Shown: positions 41,638 to 50,095 of the stretch, one piece after another
How positions within the stretch are numbered: position 1 is the stretch's first letter
Layout: the number at the start of each line of letters is the position of its first letter
Source of the DNA: Aminobacter anthyllidis
GTDB lineage: Bacteria > Pseudomonadota > Alphaproteobacteria > Rhizobiales > Rhizobiaceae
Direction of reading: 5' to 3'
NCBI RefSeq assembly: GCF_018555685.1
Contig: NZ_JAFLWW010000003.1
Span: forward strand, 372,001-436,000
Length of the DNA stretch: 64,000 nucleotides
The notes under the pieces: generated by a model
The model's input: only the letters and a program-made list of their open reading frames with translations
What the model was told of the DNA's origin: nothing
Databases searched by the model: none
Made by a program: the position numbers and the translations under genes

Positions 41638-42294
41638 TTAGCCGCCGATGCGGGCCTGGACTTTCTTGCAATAGGCGGCGGAAATCGGGTTCATGCGCTT
41701 GGCGCCGTGGCCCGCATTGTACCTGAGGATCGTGCCGCAGGTCGTGCCTCCAGCAAGCTCATGCGCCTTGGCGAGGTACTTGAGACCAAACTTGATGTTT
41801 GTCTCAGGATTGAACAGGCCCTTGGCCGAACCCGAGTAACCCATCATGCGTGCCGTTGCCGGCTTGATCTGCATCAGGCCGATTTCGCCGGCGCTGCCGC
41901 GGGCGTTCGGGCGATAGTTGCTCTCGACGCTGATCACGGCATGGGCGAGCGACACCGGCACCCCATAGGATGAGGCATAACGCGCGACGATCTCGCCATA
42001 GGGCGCATTCGCCTTGGCGGCCTTGGCCGTCTTACCTGCCTGCTCCTTCACCGTCTTCGCGCCCTTGGCGCCGATCGAGGCGGTCTTGAAGTTGTCGATC
42101 GCAGCTTCCTTCTTTGCGCTGCAGCCGAACAGGTAGGGGCAATCGTCGGTGGTCTTGTTTGACTTGTTTGCGTTGGCTTTTTTGTTGGTCTCAATAATCG
42201 CCTTCGAGGCCCTGACAGCGCCGTCCTGGGCGTGAGCGGCAAAAGAGGTCAGGCCGGCGGCAAATGCCACCGCTAAAACGGTCAAATTCTTCAT
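41638..42294 (-). CDS. exported SLT-type lytic transglycosylase
   Basis: A 218-aa exported transglycosylase that cleaves the glycan of peptidoglycan. A signal peptide (1-22, ending AHA) precedes a Lys/Ala-rich spacer with two Cys (CPYLFGC). The SLT domain spans about 98-215: AVISVESNYRPNARG holds the catalytic Glu124, then GEIGLMQIKPATARMMGYSG and RYNAGHGAK. I chose the ATG at 42294 to begin the signal peptide, with AAGGA upstream. It is transcribed toward rnpB. Confidence 0.92.
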   Translation of the reverse strand: MKNLTVLAVAFAAGLTSFAAHAQDGAVRASKAIIETNKKANANKSNKTTDDCPYLFGCSAKKEAAIDNFKTASIGAKGAKTVKEQAGKTAKAAKANAPYGEIVARYASSYGVPVSLAHAVISVESNYRPNARGSAGEIGLMQIKPATARMMGYSGSAKGLFNPETNIKFGLKYLAKAHELAGGTTCGTILRYNAGHGAKRMNPISAAYCKKVQARIGG

Positions 42295-42503
42295 GTTATC
42301 CTTGTTCTCGAACAGGCCGAACGATGGCCGAAAGCCATCGCGCAGCATCCCTTCCTAAACGCCGGAGGGCCCTCTTCTGGGGCATGGCAGATTTAGCCGG
42401 CGCCTTGCACGGGAATGCATGTGACGGGGGAACTAGCGGGAAAAATGGCCGGACAAGTCACAATGCGTGACAGGTTGTAATCTTGCGAATCACCAACCCA
42501 GGG

Positions 42504-43268
42504 CTAGTCAAGCCCGCCCGGAAGCGCGGCGAGCAATCGCCGCAGCGTCGAAAGTGTCGAGGAATCGACGGCGCCATCGACGCACCTTGTGCGGAAATGT
42601 CGTTGAAATGCTTGAACAGTTACCGCTGTCTGGGCATCGAAGCGCCCGGTGATCTCGACGCCGTAGCCATACAGCGCCAGCATCGATTGCAGTTCCTCGA
42701 CCGCCACGCCGGCGTCGCCCGGTTGCAATATTGCATGCCCGTTGCGCGGTGAAGGTGCGACCCAATGACCTACGCCGGCTTGCGCCAACATCCGCCAGGA
42801 AAACTTCTCGCCCGGGTCGACCTTGCGTCCGAGGGCAACGTCGGAGTGCGCCAGAACGCGTTCCGGCGCCACATTGTGGCGCTCGACGATGCCCAGGCAC
42901 AACTCGATCACAGCCTGCATCTGGCGTTTGGGAAAGGAGCTGTAGCCGAGCGCGTGGCCGGGATTGACGATCTCGATGCCGACCGAGCAGGAGTTGATGT
43001 CGGTGTCGCCGCGCCAGGAGCTCTTGCCGGCGTGCCAGGCACGGTCGCTTTCGCGCACCATCTGGACGATGCGCCCATCCTCGTGGACCAGATAATGCGA
43101 CGACACTTCGCTTGCCGGATTGCACAGCCAGGCCTCGGCCCCGTCACCGGTTTCCATGCCGGTGTAGTGCAACACGATCATGTCGGGCTTCATCTCGTCG
43201 CGCCGCTGCCCGAAATTGGGCGAAAGCCGTACCTCGGCATGCGGTTGGTCGGGTTGAAAACCGCTCAT
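42504..43268 (-). CDS. N-acetylmuramoyl-L-alanine amidase (AmpD-like) with PG-binding domain
   Basis: A 254-aa zinc amidase of the Amidase_2 family. Probable zinc ligands are His34 (IVLHYTGM), His141 (AHSDVALGRKVDPG) and Asp151; the 10-residue gap between the last two matches AmpD. A C-terminal peptidoglycan-binding domain (about 180-245, with GVAVEELQSMLALYGYGVEITGRFD) follows. No signal peptide is visible, so it probably recycles anhydro-muropeptides in the cytosol, as AmpD does. It overlaps the TerB-DnaJ gene by 4 nt, so the two are co-translated. Confidence 0.92.
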   Translation of the reverse strand: MSGFQPDQPHAEVRLSPNFGQRRDEMKPDMIVLHYTGMETGDGAEAWLCNPASEVSSHYLVHEDGRIVQMVRESDRAWHAGKSSWRGDTDINSCSVGIEIVNPGHALGYSSFPKRQMQAVIELCLGIVERHNVAPERVLAHSDVALGRKVDPGEKFSWRMLAQAGVGHWVAPSPRNGHAILQPGDAGVAVEELQSMLALYGYGVEITGRFDAQTAVTVQAFQRHFRTRCVDGAVDSSTLSTLRRLLAALPGGLD

Positions 43269-43984
43269 GCGTGCCGCAGTCCCCTTTCGATCATCTCGTA
43301 GGCCGCATTGATCGCGGCGATGCGTGTCGTGGCGATCCTGATGAACTCTTCGGGCAGGCCGCGCGCAATCAGCTTATCGGGATGATTGCTGGCGACAAGC
43401 TTGCGGTAGTGTTTGCGCACATCCTCGAATGGCTTGCCGCGCTCGATGCCGAGCACGCGGTAGGGGTCAGCCTCGCCAAGATCGAGATGCCGCGCCACGA
43501 TGGTCTGGTAGTGCACCTCGTCGATGCGGAAGATCTCGGAAACGCGATGCAGGAAGCTGCCCTCGCATTGGTGCATCATTCCGTCGGCCTTGGCGATGTG
43601 GAACAGGCCGTCGAGTATGTCTTCGAGCATTCTGCAATTGGTGTGGCCTGAGCCACACAGCTTGGCCATGCGTTCGGCGTAGAACTCGAAGCCGGCGACA
43701 TCCTGCTGGGCAATGTCATAGAGCCGCGCCACGTCGCGCGCATGCTCGGGCGGAACGGCGAATATCTCGTAGAAGGCGCGAACCTCGGCCTGGGAGACAA
43801 CGCCATCGGCCTTGGCCATCTTGGCCGACAGCGCGATCATCGCCACCGAGAACGCCACGCGGCGACGGGTTTCGGCGTCTCCTGAGAAGACTGTGCGCAC
43901 AGCCTCCACGACATCAGCGACGCCATTTGCCGCCGACGCAGAGATACGCGCGATGAAGTCGCCGAGACGGTCCCAAATCGACAT
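43265..43984 (-). CDS. TerB-DnaJ (DjlA-like) co-chaperone
   Basis: A 239-aa protein with a TerB-like helical domain (about 40-160, holding VAMIALSAKMAKADGVVSQAEVRAF and LFHIAKADGMMHQCE) and a C-terminal J domain (172-239) with the HPD motif at 201-203 (VASNHPDKLI). This is the DjlA layout, but the N-terminal membrane anchor of E. coli DjlA is absent or very weak. The J domain should stimulate DnaK. It is the first gene of a pair with the amidase; the link to wall recycling is unexplained. Confidence 0.9.
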   Translation of the reverse strand: MSIWDRLGDFIARISASAANGVADVVEAVRTVFSGDAETRRRVAFSVAMIALSAKMAKADGVVSQAEVRAFYEIFAVPPEHARDVARLYDIAQQDVAGFEFYAERMAKLCGSGHTNCRMLEDILDGLFHIAKADGMMHQCEGSFLHRVSEIFRIDEVHYQTIVARHLDLGEADPYRVLGIERGKPFEDVRKHYRKLVASNHPDKLIARGLPEEFIRIATTRIAAINAAYEMIERGLRHA

Positions 43985-44135
43985 GGCCGCTTCTTAGGAT
44001 GAAACATTCGCAAATGCGAGATGCCATTGCGCGCGAGGCGTAACTTTGTCGGCAACAGTCCGGCATCTGGACCAAGATTCTGGACCAATGGAATTTTCAC
44101 GACGCAAAAGCCAAGTGTCGGTATCGATCTGCGCA

Positions 44136-45038
44136 ATGGACGCGCGCAACACCAACCAACCGGCACACACATTCTCCCGCGAGACGATCGGGCTCGCCCT
44201 TGGCACGCTCGGCGTTGTCATCTTCGGCGGCACCTTGCCGGCGACGCGCGTTGCACTCACAACCTTTTCGCCATGGTTCGTCACCCACGGCCGCGCCGCC
44301 ATCGCCTCGCTTGCCGCGGCCTTGCTGCTGCTCATCCTGCGCAAGCGGTTTCCGAAGAGCGATGCACCGGCCTTGTTCCTCGCCGGCCTGCTCCTGGTCT
44401 TCGGCTTCCCGATCTTCTCCTCCATCGCCATGCAGACAGTACCCGCTTCGCATGGCGGGGTGGTGCTCGGCGTCCTGCCGCTGACCACCAGCATCTTTGC
44501 CGCCATCATCGGCGGCGAACGGCCATCGGTGTTTTTCTGGATCTGCGGTGTCGCGGGTGCTGCGCTTGTCGTCACCTTCGCCATAAGCGACAGCGGCATG
44601 CAGCTTTCGTCAGGCGACCTGTTCCTGTTCCTCGCCGCACTCTCCGCAAGCCTCGGCTATGTCGTGTCAGGCAAGCTTTCGCGCCGCATGCCAGGCTGGG
44701 AGGTCATCTGCTGGTCGCTGATCCTGACCGCGCCGATCTCGATCCCCGGAGCGGCGCTGAGCTGGCATCCAGAGTTCGCCGCCGCCTCGTCGGCGCAGAC
44801 ATTTGCCTTTTTCTACCTGTGCTTCGGCTCGATGTTCCTGGGCTTCTTCGCCTGGAATGTCGGCCTCGGCATGGGCGGCATTGCCCGCGTCAGCCAGGTT
44901 CAACTGCTGCAGTCCTTTGTCACCCTCGCCATCTCGGCTTTCCTGCTTGGCGAACATGTGGGCGTGAAAACAGTGGCGTTCGCGCTTTGCGTCATCGCGA
45001 TCGTGGCCCTTGGCCGCCGCGCCCGGGTCACGAGCTAG
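44136..45038 (+). CDS. EamA (DMT) family transporter
   Basis: An inner-membrane transporter of the drug/metabolite superfamily (300 aa from 44136) with ten membrane segments in two EamA repeats. Visible blocks are GVVIFGGTLPATRVALTTFSPWFVTHGRAAIA, VPASHGGVVLGVLPLTTSIFAAIIGGERPS, and in repeat two GMGGIARVSQVQLLQSFVTLAISAFLLGEHV. The substrate is unknown. Starts at 44046 and 44088 are open in the same frame; none has a strong ribosome site, and 44136 was chosen because the first membrane segment follows at a usual distance. The stop codon lies inside a 22-bp tandem repeat. Confidence 0.85.
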   Translation: MDARNTNQPAHTFSRETIGLALGTLGVVIFGGTLPATRVALTTFSPWFVTHGRAAIASLAAALLLLILRKRFPKSDAPALFLAGLLLVFGFPIFSSIAMQTVPASHGGVVLGVLPLTTSIFAAIIGGERPSVFFWICGVAGAALVVTFAISDSGMQLSSGDLFLFLAALSASLGYVVSGKLSRRMPGWEVICWSLILTAPISIPGAALSWHPEFAAASSAQTFAFFYLCFGSMFLGFFAWNVGLGMGGIARVSQVQLLQSFVTLAISAFLLGEHVGVKTVAFALCVIAIVALGRRARVTS

Positions 45039-45077
45039 GCTTTAGCCAAAGAAAAGCTAGGCTTTAGCCAAAGAAAA
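45034..45077. repeat. 22-bp perfect tandem duplication over a stop codon
   Basis: GCTAGGCTTTAGCCAAAGAA followed by AA occurs at 45034-45055 and again at 45056-45077. The first copy contains the TAG stop of the EamA transporter. Each unit contains a small GGCTTTAGCC hairpin. It looks like a recent slippage duplication next to a terminator. Confidence 0.85.
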
Positions 45078-45102
45078 AGGCCGGAGCGATGCTCCGGCCT
45101 TT
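45076..45102. terminator. bidirectional rho-independent terminator
   Basis: A 12-bp stem (arm AAAGGCCGGAGC, pairing with 45091-45102) closes a 3-nt loop. It serves the plus-strand transporter (TTT follows) and, better, the minus-strand lipoprotein gene, where TTTTT follows. It lies between the two convergent stops. Confidence 0.8.
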
Positions 45103-45117
45103 CCTCCTCCCGCAACC

Positions 45118-45405
45118 TTACTGCGCGGGCGCAGCCGGCTCTACCGGCTTGGGCTGCATGTCGTTGTTCTGCATGTCGCCGCCAGTTCCGGTCTCAGGTG
45201 CCGGCGTGATGCTCTTGGTCGTGGTGTCGTCGGTCGCCGGTGGCGAGGCCTCAGGCGTCGCGGGCGCCGGCGTCATCGGCGCTGGCTGCTCGGTTGCAGG
45301 CGGCTTCACGCTTTCGGTCGTCGTGCTGTCGGTGTTGCTGTCACTGCAGGCGGCAACGCCAAACAGGGCCAGGGCGGAAACCGACGCGAGAATGAGTTTT
45401 TTCAT
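45118..45405 (-). CDS. small Pro/Thr-rich lipoprotein
   Basis: A 95-aa protein with a lipoprotein signal (MKKLILASVSALALFGVAAC, Cys20) and a low-complexity mature part rich in Thr, Pro, Ala and acidic residues (TTTESVKPP; PMTPAPATPEASPP). No domain is recognisable. It is probably an extended outer-membrane-linked or periplasmic lipoprotein. A GGAGA-type ribosome site lies before the ATG. It is a single gene ending at the bidirectional terminator. Confidence 0.75.
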   Translation of the reverse strand: MKKLILASVSALALFGVAACSDSNTDSTTTESVKPPATEQPAPMTPAPATPEASPPATDDTTTKSITPAPETGTGGDMQNNDMQPKPVEPAAPAQ

Positions 45406-45509
45406 AACAGTCTCCTTTTCAGGACGGCCCGTCGAACGGGCGTCGGAGATGAAATGCGCAGGACGTCGAGCGGTTTCGTAACGTTCGGAGTCGGCCTGTC
45501 ACATAAGAC

Positions 45510-45549
45510 CTGTCGTGCCGCCGTCATCGCGCCGTCACCGCGCTGTCAC
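45510..45549 (+). promoter_or_regulatory. tandem Pho-box half-sites upstream of btaA
   Basis: Four half-sites stand at exact 11-bp steps: CTGTCGT (45510), CCGTCAT (45521), CCGTCAC (45532) and CTGTCAC (45543), separated by the 4-nt spacers GCCG, CGCG and CGCG. The rhizobial PhoB box is two CTGTCAT repeats with a 4-nt gap, so three overlapping boxes can be read. An isolated CTGTCAC at 45496 is out of phase. A possible -10, TAGTCT, lies at 45555-45560. The array ends 51 bp before the btaA ATG and reads toward it. Confidence 0.75.
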
Positions 45550-45600
45550 GCCGGTAGTCTACCCGCTGCGCCCAACAACGAAGCGGGGAATCGCATTTCC

Positions 45601-46845
45601 ATGACTGACGTTTCCGGAGAACTTGTCTTTCGTCGCGGCAAGAAAGTTGGAAAGGCGGTCTACCAGAACCGCGCGCTTTCCAAGGAAGGTCTTTCCGAAC
45701 GGCTCTTTGCGTTGCTGTTTTCAGGGCTCGTCTACCCCCAGATATGGGAAGACCCCGACGTCGACATGGAGGCGATGCAGCTTGGCGAGGGCCACAAGGT
45801 CGTCACCATCGCTTCGGGCGGCTGCAACATCCTTGCCTATCTCACCCGTTCGCCGGCCAGGATCGACGCCGTCGACCTCAACGGCGCCCACATCGCGCTG
45901 AACAGGATGAAGTTGGCAGCCGTGCGCCACCTGCCGACGCAAGGCGATCTCTTCCGCTTCTTCGGCGAAGCCGATGTCGAGCACAACTCGCATGCCTATG
46001 ACCGCTTCATCGCGCCGCATCTCGACGCCTCGAGCCGCGCCTATTGGGAGCGCCGCAACTGGCGCGGCAAGCGCCGCATCGCCACCTTCGACGGCAATTT
46101 CTACAAGACCGGCCTGCTCGGCCTGTTCATCGCCGCCGGTCACCGCGTCGCCAAGCTTTACGGCGTCGACCCCGCCGCCATCATGGCCACCGGCAGCCAG
46201 GCCGAACAGCGCCGCTTCTTCGACGAAAAGATCGCGCCGGTGTTCGAGCGCCGCATGCTGCGCTTCATCACCGCGCGCAAATCCTCGCTGTTCGGCCTCG
46301 GCATCCCGCCGGCGCAATACGACTCGCTGCTGACCTCCGGCGACGGCTCGATGGCTGGCGTGCTCAAGGCCCGGCTCGAGAAGCTTGCCTGCGACTTCCC
46401 GCTCGAAAACAACTACTTCGCCTGGCAGGCCTTCGCCCGCCGCTACCCGAAGCCCGGCGAAGCCGCCCTGCCCGCCTATCTCGAGCAGGACAACTATGCG
46501 ACGATCCGCGCCAACATTGATCGCGTCGGCATCCACCACGCCAACTTCACCGAACTGCTGGCCGGCAAGGACGCGGGCTCGGTCGACCGCTACATCCTGC
46601 TCGATGCCCAGGACTGGATGAGCGACGACCAGCTCAACGCGCTGTGGACCGAAATCACCCGCACCGCCGCATCGGGCGCCCGCGTCATCTTCCGCACCGC
46701 AGCCGAGCCCAGCCTGCTGCCGGGCCGCCTCTCACCCGCACTGCTCGACCAGTGGAGCTACGAAGAGCAGGCCTCGCGCGACTACACCGCCCGCGACCGC
46801 TCGGCGATCTATGGCGGCTTCCACCTCTATGTGAAGAAGTCCTGA
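45601..46845 (+). CDS. btaA: S-adenosylmethionine:diacylglycerol 3-amino-3-carboxypropyltransferase
   Basis: BtaA (414 aa, DUF3419 family) moves the 3-amino-3-carboxypropyl group of SAM to diacylglycerol, giving diacylglyceryl homoserine, the first step of betaine lipid (DGTS) synthesis. The nucleotide-binding block VVTIASGGCNILAYLTRSPARIDAVDLNGAHIAL (from about residue 64) and the family sequences LFSGLVYPQIWEDPDVD and ENNYFAWQAFARRY are clear. I chose the ATG at 45601 (MTDVSGELVF). It is followed by btaB with a TGATG overlap and preceded by Pho-box half-sites, so phosphate-starvation control is likely. Confidence 0.95.
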   Translation: MTDVSGELVFRRGKKVGKAVYQNRALSKEGLSERLFALLFSGLVYPQIWEDPDVDMEAMQLGEGHKVVTIASGGCNILAYLTRSPARIDAVDLNGAHIALNRMKLAAVRHLPTQGDLFRFFGEADVEHNSHAYDRFIAPHLDASSRAYWERRNWRGKRRIATFDGNFYKTGLLGLFIAAGHRVAKLYGVDPAAIMATGSQAEQRRFFDEKIAPVFERRMLRFITARKSSLFGLGIPPAQYDSLLTSGDGSMAGVLKARLEKLACDFPLENNYFAWQAFARRYPKPGEAALPAYLEQDNYATIRANIDRVGIHHANFTELLAGKDAGSVDRYILLDAQDWMSDDQLNALWTEITRTAASGARVIFRTAAEPSLLPGRLSPALLDQWSYEEQASRDYTARDRSAIYGGFHLYVKKS

Positions 46846-47510
46846 TGAGCGCGCCCGAGCTTTCGGCCGGCCATTCCGGGCTGATGGACAGCGTCTACCG
46901 GCATCAGCGCCACATCTACGACCTGACGCGCAAATATTACCTGCTCGGCCGCGACCGCATGATCTCCGAGCTAGCTCCGCCCATGAGCGGCACCGTGCTC
47001 GAACTCGGCTGCGGCACCGGGCGCAACCTGATCCTCGCCGCCAGGCGTTTTCCGAATGCCCATTTCTATGGCCTCGACATCTCCGCCGAGATGCTGGTGA
47101 CGGCAAGGGCGTCGATCGCCCGTGCCGGCCTGTCGGATCGCATCTCATTGGCGCAGGCCGACGCCACTTCGTTCGACGCTGCCGCCCTGTTCGGGCGCGG
47201 CGGCTTCGACCGCGTCTTCGTTTCTTACGCCCTGTCGATGATCCCGGGCTGGGAGCGCTCTGTATCGGCGGCACTGACAGCGTCCGCGGGCTCCGTCCAC
47301 ATCGTCGATTTTGGCCAGCAGGAAGGGCTGCCCGGCTGGTTTCGCAAACTGCTGCGCGGCTGGCTGGCGCGTTTCCACGTCACGCCGCGCGAGACCATGG
47401 CTGCCGAAATCGCCGCCCAGGCCCGCGCCGCCGGCAAAAGCTGTCGCTTTACCTCGCTGTACCGAGGCTACGCCTGGCTCGTCGTCGTCGGCGGGCCAAA
47501 GCCTATTTGA
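46845..47510 (+). CDS. btaB: diacylglyceryl-homoserine N-methyltransferase
   Basis: BtaB (221 aa) uses three SAM molecules to trimethylate diacylglyceryl homoserine to DGTS, a phosphorus-free membrane lipid. It starts MDSVYRHQRHIYDLTRKYYLLGRDRMI, and motif I VLELGCGTGRNL is at residues 51-62, followed by FYGLDISAEML and VFVSYALSMIPGWE. The ATG overlaps the btaA stop by one base. Its 3' end overlaps the convergent hydrolase gene by 8 bp. Confidence 0.94.
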   Translation: MSAPELSAGHSGLMDSVYRHQRHIYDLTRKYYLLGRDRMISELAPPMSGTVLELGCGTGRNLILAARRFPNAHFYGLDISAEMLVTARASIARAGLSDRISLAQADATSFDAAALFGRGGFDRVFVSYALSMIPGWERSVSAALTASAGSVHIVDFGQQEGLPGWFRKLLRGWLARFHVTPRETMAAEIAAQARAAGKSCRFTSLYRGYAWLVVVGGPKPI

Positions 47511-48891
47511 GTGCCGCGGCCACCGCAGACAGCATCGCCTGCGGCTTGTAGCGCAGCTTCGACGGCGTCAGGCCGAGCCTGACGACAACGAGATTGGCTG
47601 AGGGCACAATCGCCACCGTCTGGCCGTCATGGCCCTGCATCCAGAAGGTGTCGTCGGGCAGGTCGAAGCCGACATCGGGGTCCTCGCCCTCCGGCGTGCC
47701 GCCCTCCGGCCCCTGCAGCCACAGCTGGCCGCGGCCGTACTCGCCAATCGGGGCAGCCGGCGCCTTCTCGCGCATCCAGGCGACATAGCCTTCAGGCAGG
47801 ATGCGCGCGCCGTTCCACACGCCGTCCTGCAGCAGGAACTGGCCGAAGCGCGCCCAGTCATGCGCCGAGGCGTAAAGATAGGACGAACCGGCGAAGGTGC
47901 CGCGCGCATCGGCCTCAAGCACGGCAGTGGTCATGCCGAGCGGCCCGAACAGCTTTTCGCGCGGCCAGGCCAGGGCCTTGGCCGGGTCGCCGACGGCGTC
48001 CTGCCACAGCCGCGACAGAAGCAAGGTCGTGCCGCTGGAATAGGAGAATTTCTTGCCGACGTCGGCAGCCAATGGCTTGGCCGCGGCGAAGCTCGCCATG
48101 TCGGGCTCGAGATAAAGCATCCGCGTGACGTCGGTGACGTCGCCATAATCCTCGTTGAACTCCAGCCCGCTCGACATCGCCATCAGGTCGGCCAGGCTGA
48201 TCGCGGCGCGCCCGTCCGCCTTCCACGGCTCGAACAACGCCGTCCTGTCGACCGACATCTTGCCGTCGGCGACGAGCGTGCCGATGATCGCGGCAGTCAC
48301 CGTCTTTGTCATCGACCAGCCGAGCAGAGGGGTCGCAGCAGCAAAACCCTCGCCATAACGTTCGCCGACGATCCGGCCGTTCTGCACGACGACGATGGCG
48401 CGCATGCCGGGTCCGGCCAGCGCTGCATCGTCGAGAACGGCCGCGATCGCCGGGTTCTGCGAGGCATCGACCTTCTCGCCCTCCGGCCACAGCGCCTCGG
48501 CATTGGCTGCGGGTGCCCCCGGAACGGCGCCGAGTGCGGCAGCGGCGATGTCGCCGTCCGGCACGTTGCTGCAGCCGGCGCCGTCATGGGCAACCGCCAG
48601 CCCCCTGCCGAAGATGCCGAACAGCCCGGCGCGGACCGTGCCGGCACTCTGGTCGACGCTGACCGACATCAGCCTGAGCAGTGGATGGCCCGGCGCCTGG
48701 ACGTCGTCGGCCAGCACCTGATTGGCATCGCGGCCGGCAATGAAGACGTTGGAACAGACGATCTTGGCGGCATAACCGGAGCCGACGCGGATCAGTGCCG
48801 GTGGCGCAAAGTAGAGCCAGGCTGACAACCCGGCGACCGCCAACACGATGAGGGCGACCAGCCATTTCAGTATCTTGCCGATGATGCGCAT
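47503..48891 (-). CDS. beta-lactamase-fold serine hydrolase (class C-like)
   Basis: A 462-aa membrane-anchored hydrolase. An N-terminal membrane segment (about 9-28) is followed by a spacer and the beta-lactamase/PBP4*-type domain (about 145-440). The nucleophile motif S-x-x-K is Ser193-Lys196 (GWSMTKTV); the second motif is Tyr284-Ser-Ser (usually Y-x-N). The late motif HDGQTVAIVPSANLVVVRLG fits the family's HxG strand. The domain should face the periplasm. Esterase or peptidase activity is more likely than beta-lactam hydrolysis. It is a single gene, convergent with btaB. Confidence 0.85.
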   Translation of the reverse strand: MRIIGKILKWLVALIVLAVAGLSAWLYFAPPALIRVGSGYAAKIVCSNVFIAGRDANQVLADDVQAPGHPLLRLMSVSVDQSAGTVRAGLFGIFGRGLAVAHDGAGCSNVPDGDIAAAALGAVPGAPAANAEALWPEGEKVDASQNPAIAAVLDDAALAGPGMRAIVVVQNGRIVGERYGEGFAAATPLLGWSMTKTVTAAIIGTLVADGKMSVDRTALFEPWKADGRAAISLADLMAMSSGLEFNEDYGDVTDVTRMLYLEPDMASFAAAKPLAADVGKKFSYSSGTTLLLSRLWQDAVGDPAKALAWPREKLFGPLGMTTAVLEADARGTFAGSSYLYASAHDWARFGQFLLQDGVWNGARILPEGYVAWMREKAPAAPIGEYGRGQLWLQGPEGGTPEGEDPDVGFDLPDDTFWMQGHDGQTVAIVPSANLVVVRLGLTPSKLRYKPQAMLSAVAAALK

Positions 48892-49125
48892 TGCTTCCCC
48901 CGCCCCGACGTCACGCGTCCGCCATGGAATTGCCGTCATTCCTCACGCAAATCTTTCAGGCTGTCGAGCGCGATCAACGGTTTATCAACCATGATCGGCG
49001 ATCACAGAGGGGGATGTGCGGTGTCTCGGGGAAACCGCTGATCCATCGGAATAGTATCCGGGCCGCAGGGCCTGCCCCATAAACGATGTGCTCTGGCCGG
49101 TTCCTGCCGGCCGCAAGGAGAAGTA

Positions 49126-49929
49126 ATGCGCCGCGCTTCGGCTCTTGTGCTGCTCGCCTTCCTCGGCGCCTGCTCGACTTCCGACACGCTGTCGCTTGCC
49201 CCGGTCGGCAAGCCGGGCAGCATGGCCTCCGTTTCGGTCAAGAATCCGCGCTTCAGCGACAGCGACCCGCACCAGTGGGAAAGCGGCGCGCCCTGGACCT
49301 ATGCTGTTCACGGCACCGACGTCTCGAAGTACCAGACGTCCATCGACTGGCAGCAGGCCAAGGGCAGTGGCATTTCCTTCGCCTTCATCAAGGCGACCGA
49401 GGGCGGCGACCGCGTCGACGACTATTTCGCCGAGCACTGGCGCGAAACCAAGTCCGCGGGCGTGCCGCGCGGCGCCTATCATTTCTACTATTTCTGCCGC
49501 CCCGCAGCCGAACAAGCGCGCTGGTACATCGACAACGTGCCAAGGGAAGGCTCGTCCCTGCCACCGATCCTCGACATGGAGTGGAACCCGCAGTCGCCGA
49601 GCTGCAAGCTTCGTCCGCCTGCAGCGACCGTGCGCAGCGAGATGAAGATCTTCCTCGAAATGGTCGAGAAGCATTACGGCAAGAAGCCGATCATCTACAC
49701 CTCGATCGACTTCTTCGACGACAACAACCTGTCGACCTTCCGTGGCTACCCATACTGGCTGCGCTCGGTCGCCGGCCATCCGACGTCGAGATACGGCAGC
49801 CACCCCTTCACCTTCTGGCAGTACACCGGCACCGGTGTTGTGCCCGGCATCAAGGGTGACGCCGACATCAACGTCTTCAATGGCAGCGAAGCGAGCTGGA
49901 GGAAGTGGCTCGCCGCCAACACGAGATAG
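49126..49929 (+). CDS. GH25 family lysozyme-like lipoprotein
   Basis: A 267-aa protein with a lipoprotein signal (lipobox LGAC, Cys16), a 45-residue linker and a GH25 muramidase domain. DVSKYQ (Asp65 is the conserved catalytic-site Asp), AFIKATEGGDRVDDYFAEHW, YHFYYFCRP and the DMEW motif (Asp150, Glu152) are intact, with IIYTS and FTFWQYTGTG near the end. It probably cleaves the MurNAc-GlcNAc bond in the periplasm. AAGGAGA lies just before the ATG. It is not linked by operon to neighbours but an MltB-type enzyme follows 166 bp later. Confidence 0.93.
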   Translation: MRRASALVLLAFLGACSTSDTLSLAPVGKPGSMASVSVKNPRFSDSDPHQWESGAPWTYAVHGTDVSKYQTSIDWQQAKGSGISFAFIKATEGGDRVDDYFAEHWRETKSAGVPRGAYHFYYFCRPAAEQARWYIDNVPREGSSLPPILDMEWNPQSPSCKLRPPAATVRSEMKIFLEMVEKHYGKKPIIYTSIDFFDDNNLSTFRGYPYWLRSVAGHPTSRYGSHPFTFWQYTGTGVVPGIKGDADINVFNGSEASWRKWLAANTR

Positions 49930-50095
49930 CCCGGACCGCTCCGCCGGGCTGCATATTCGCATGGCAGATGCGACAAGAAGAGGGGGTGCGGCCCTCGCCC
50001 CGGTTCTGTAGAAGGCGCGGCAAGACATTGAGTTGGCCGTCCGCCTGCTTTCGCCGTTCCGCGAAAGCCTGAAAGGCCAAGCAGGAGAGCTGCCC

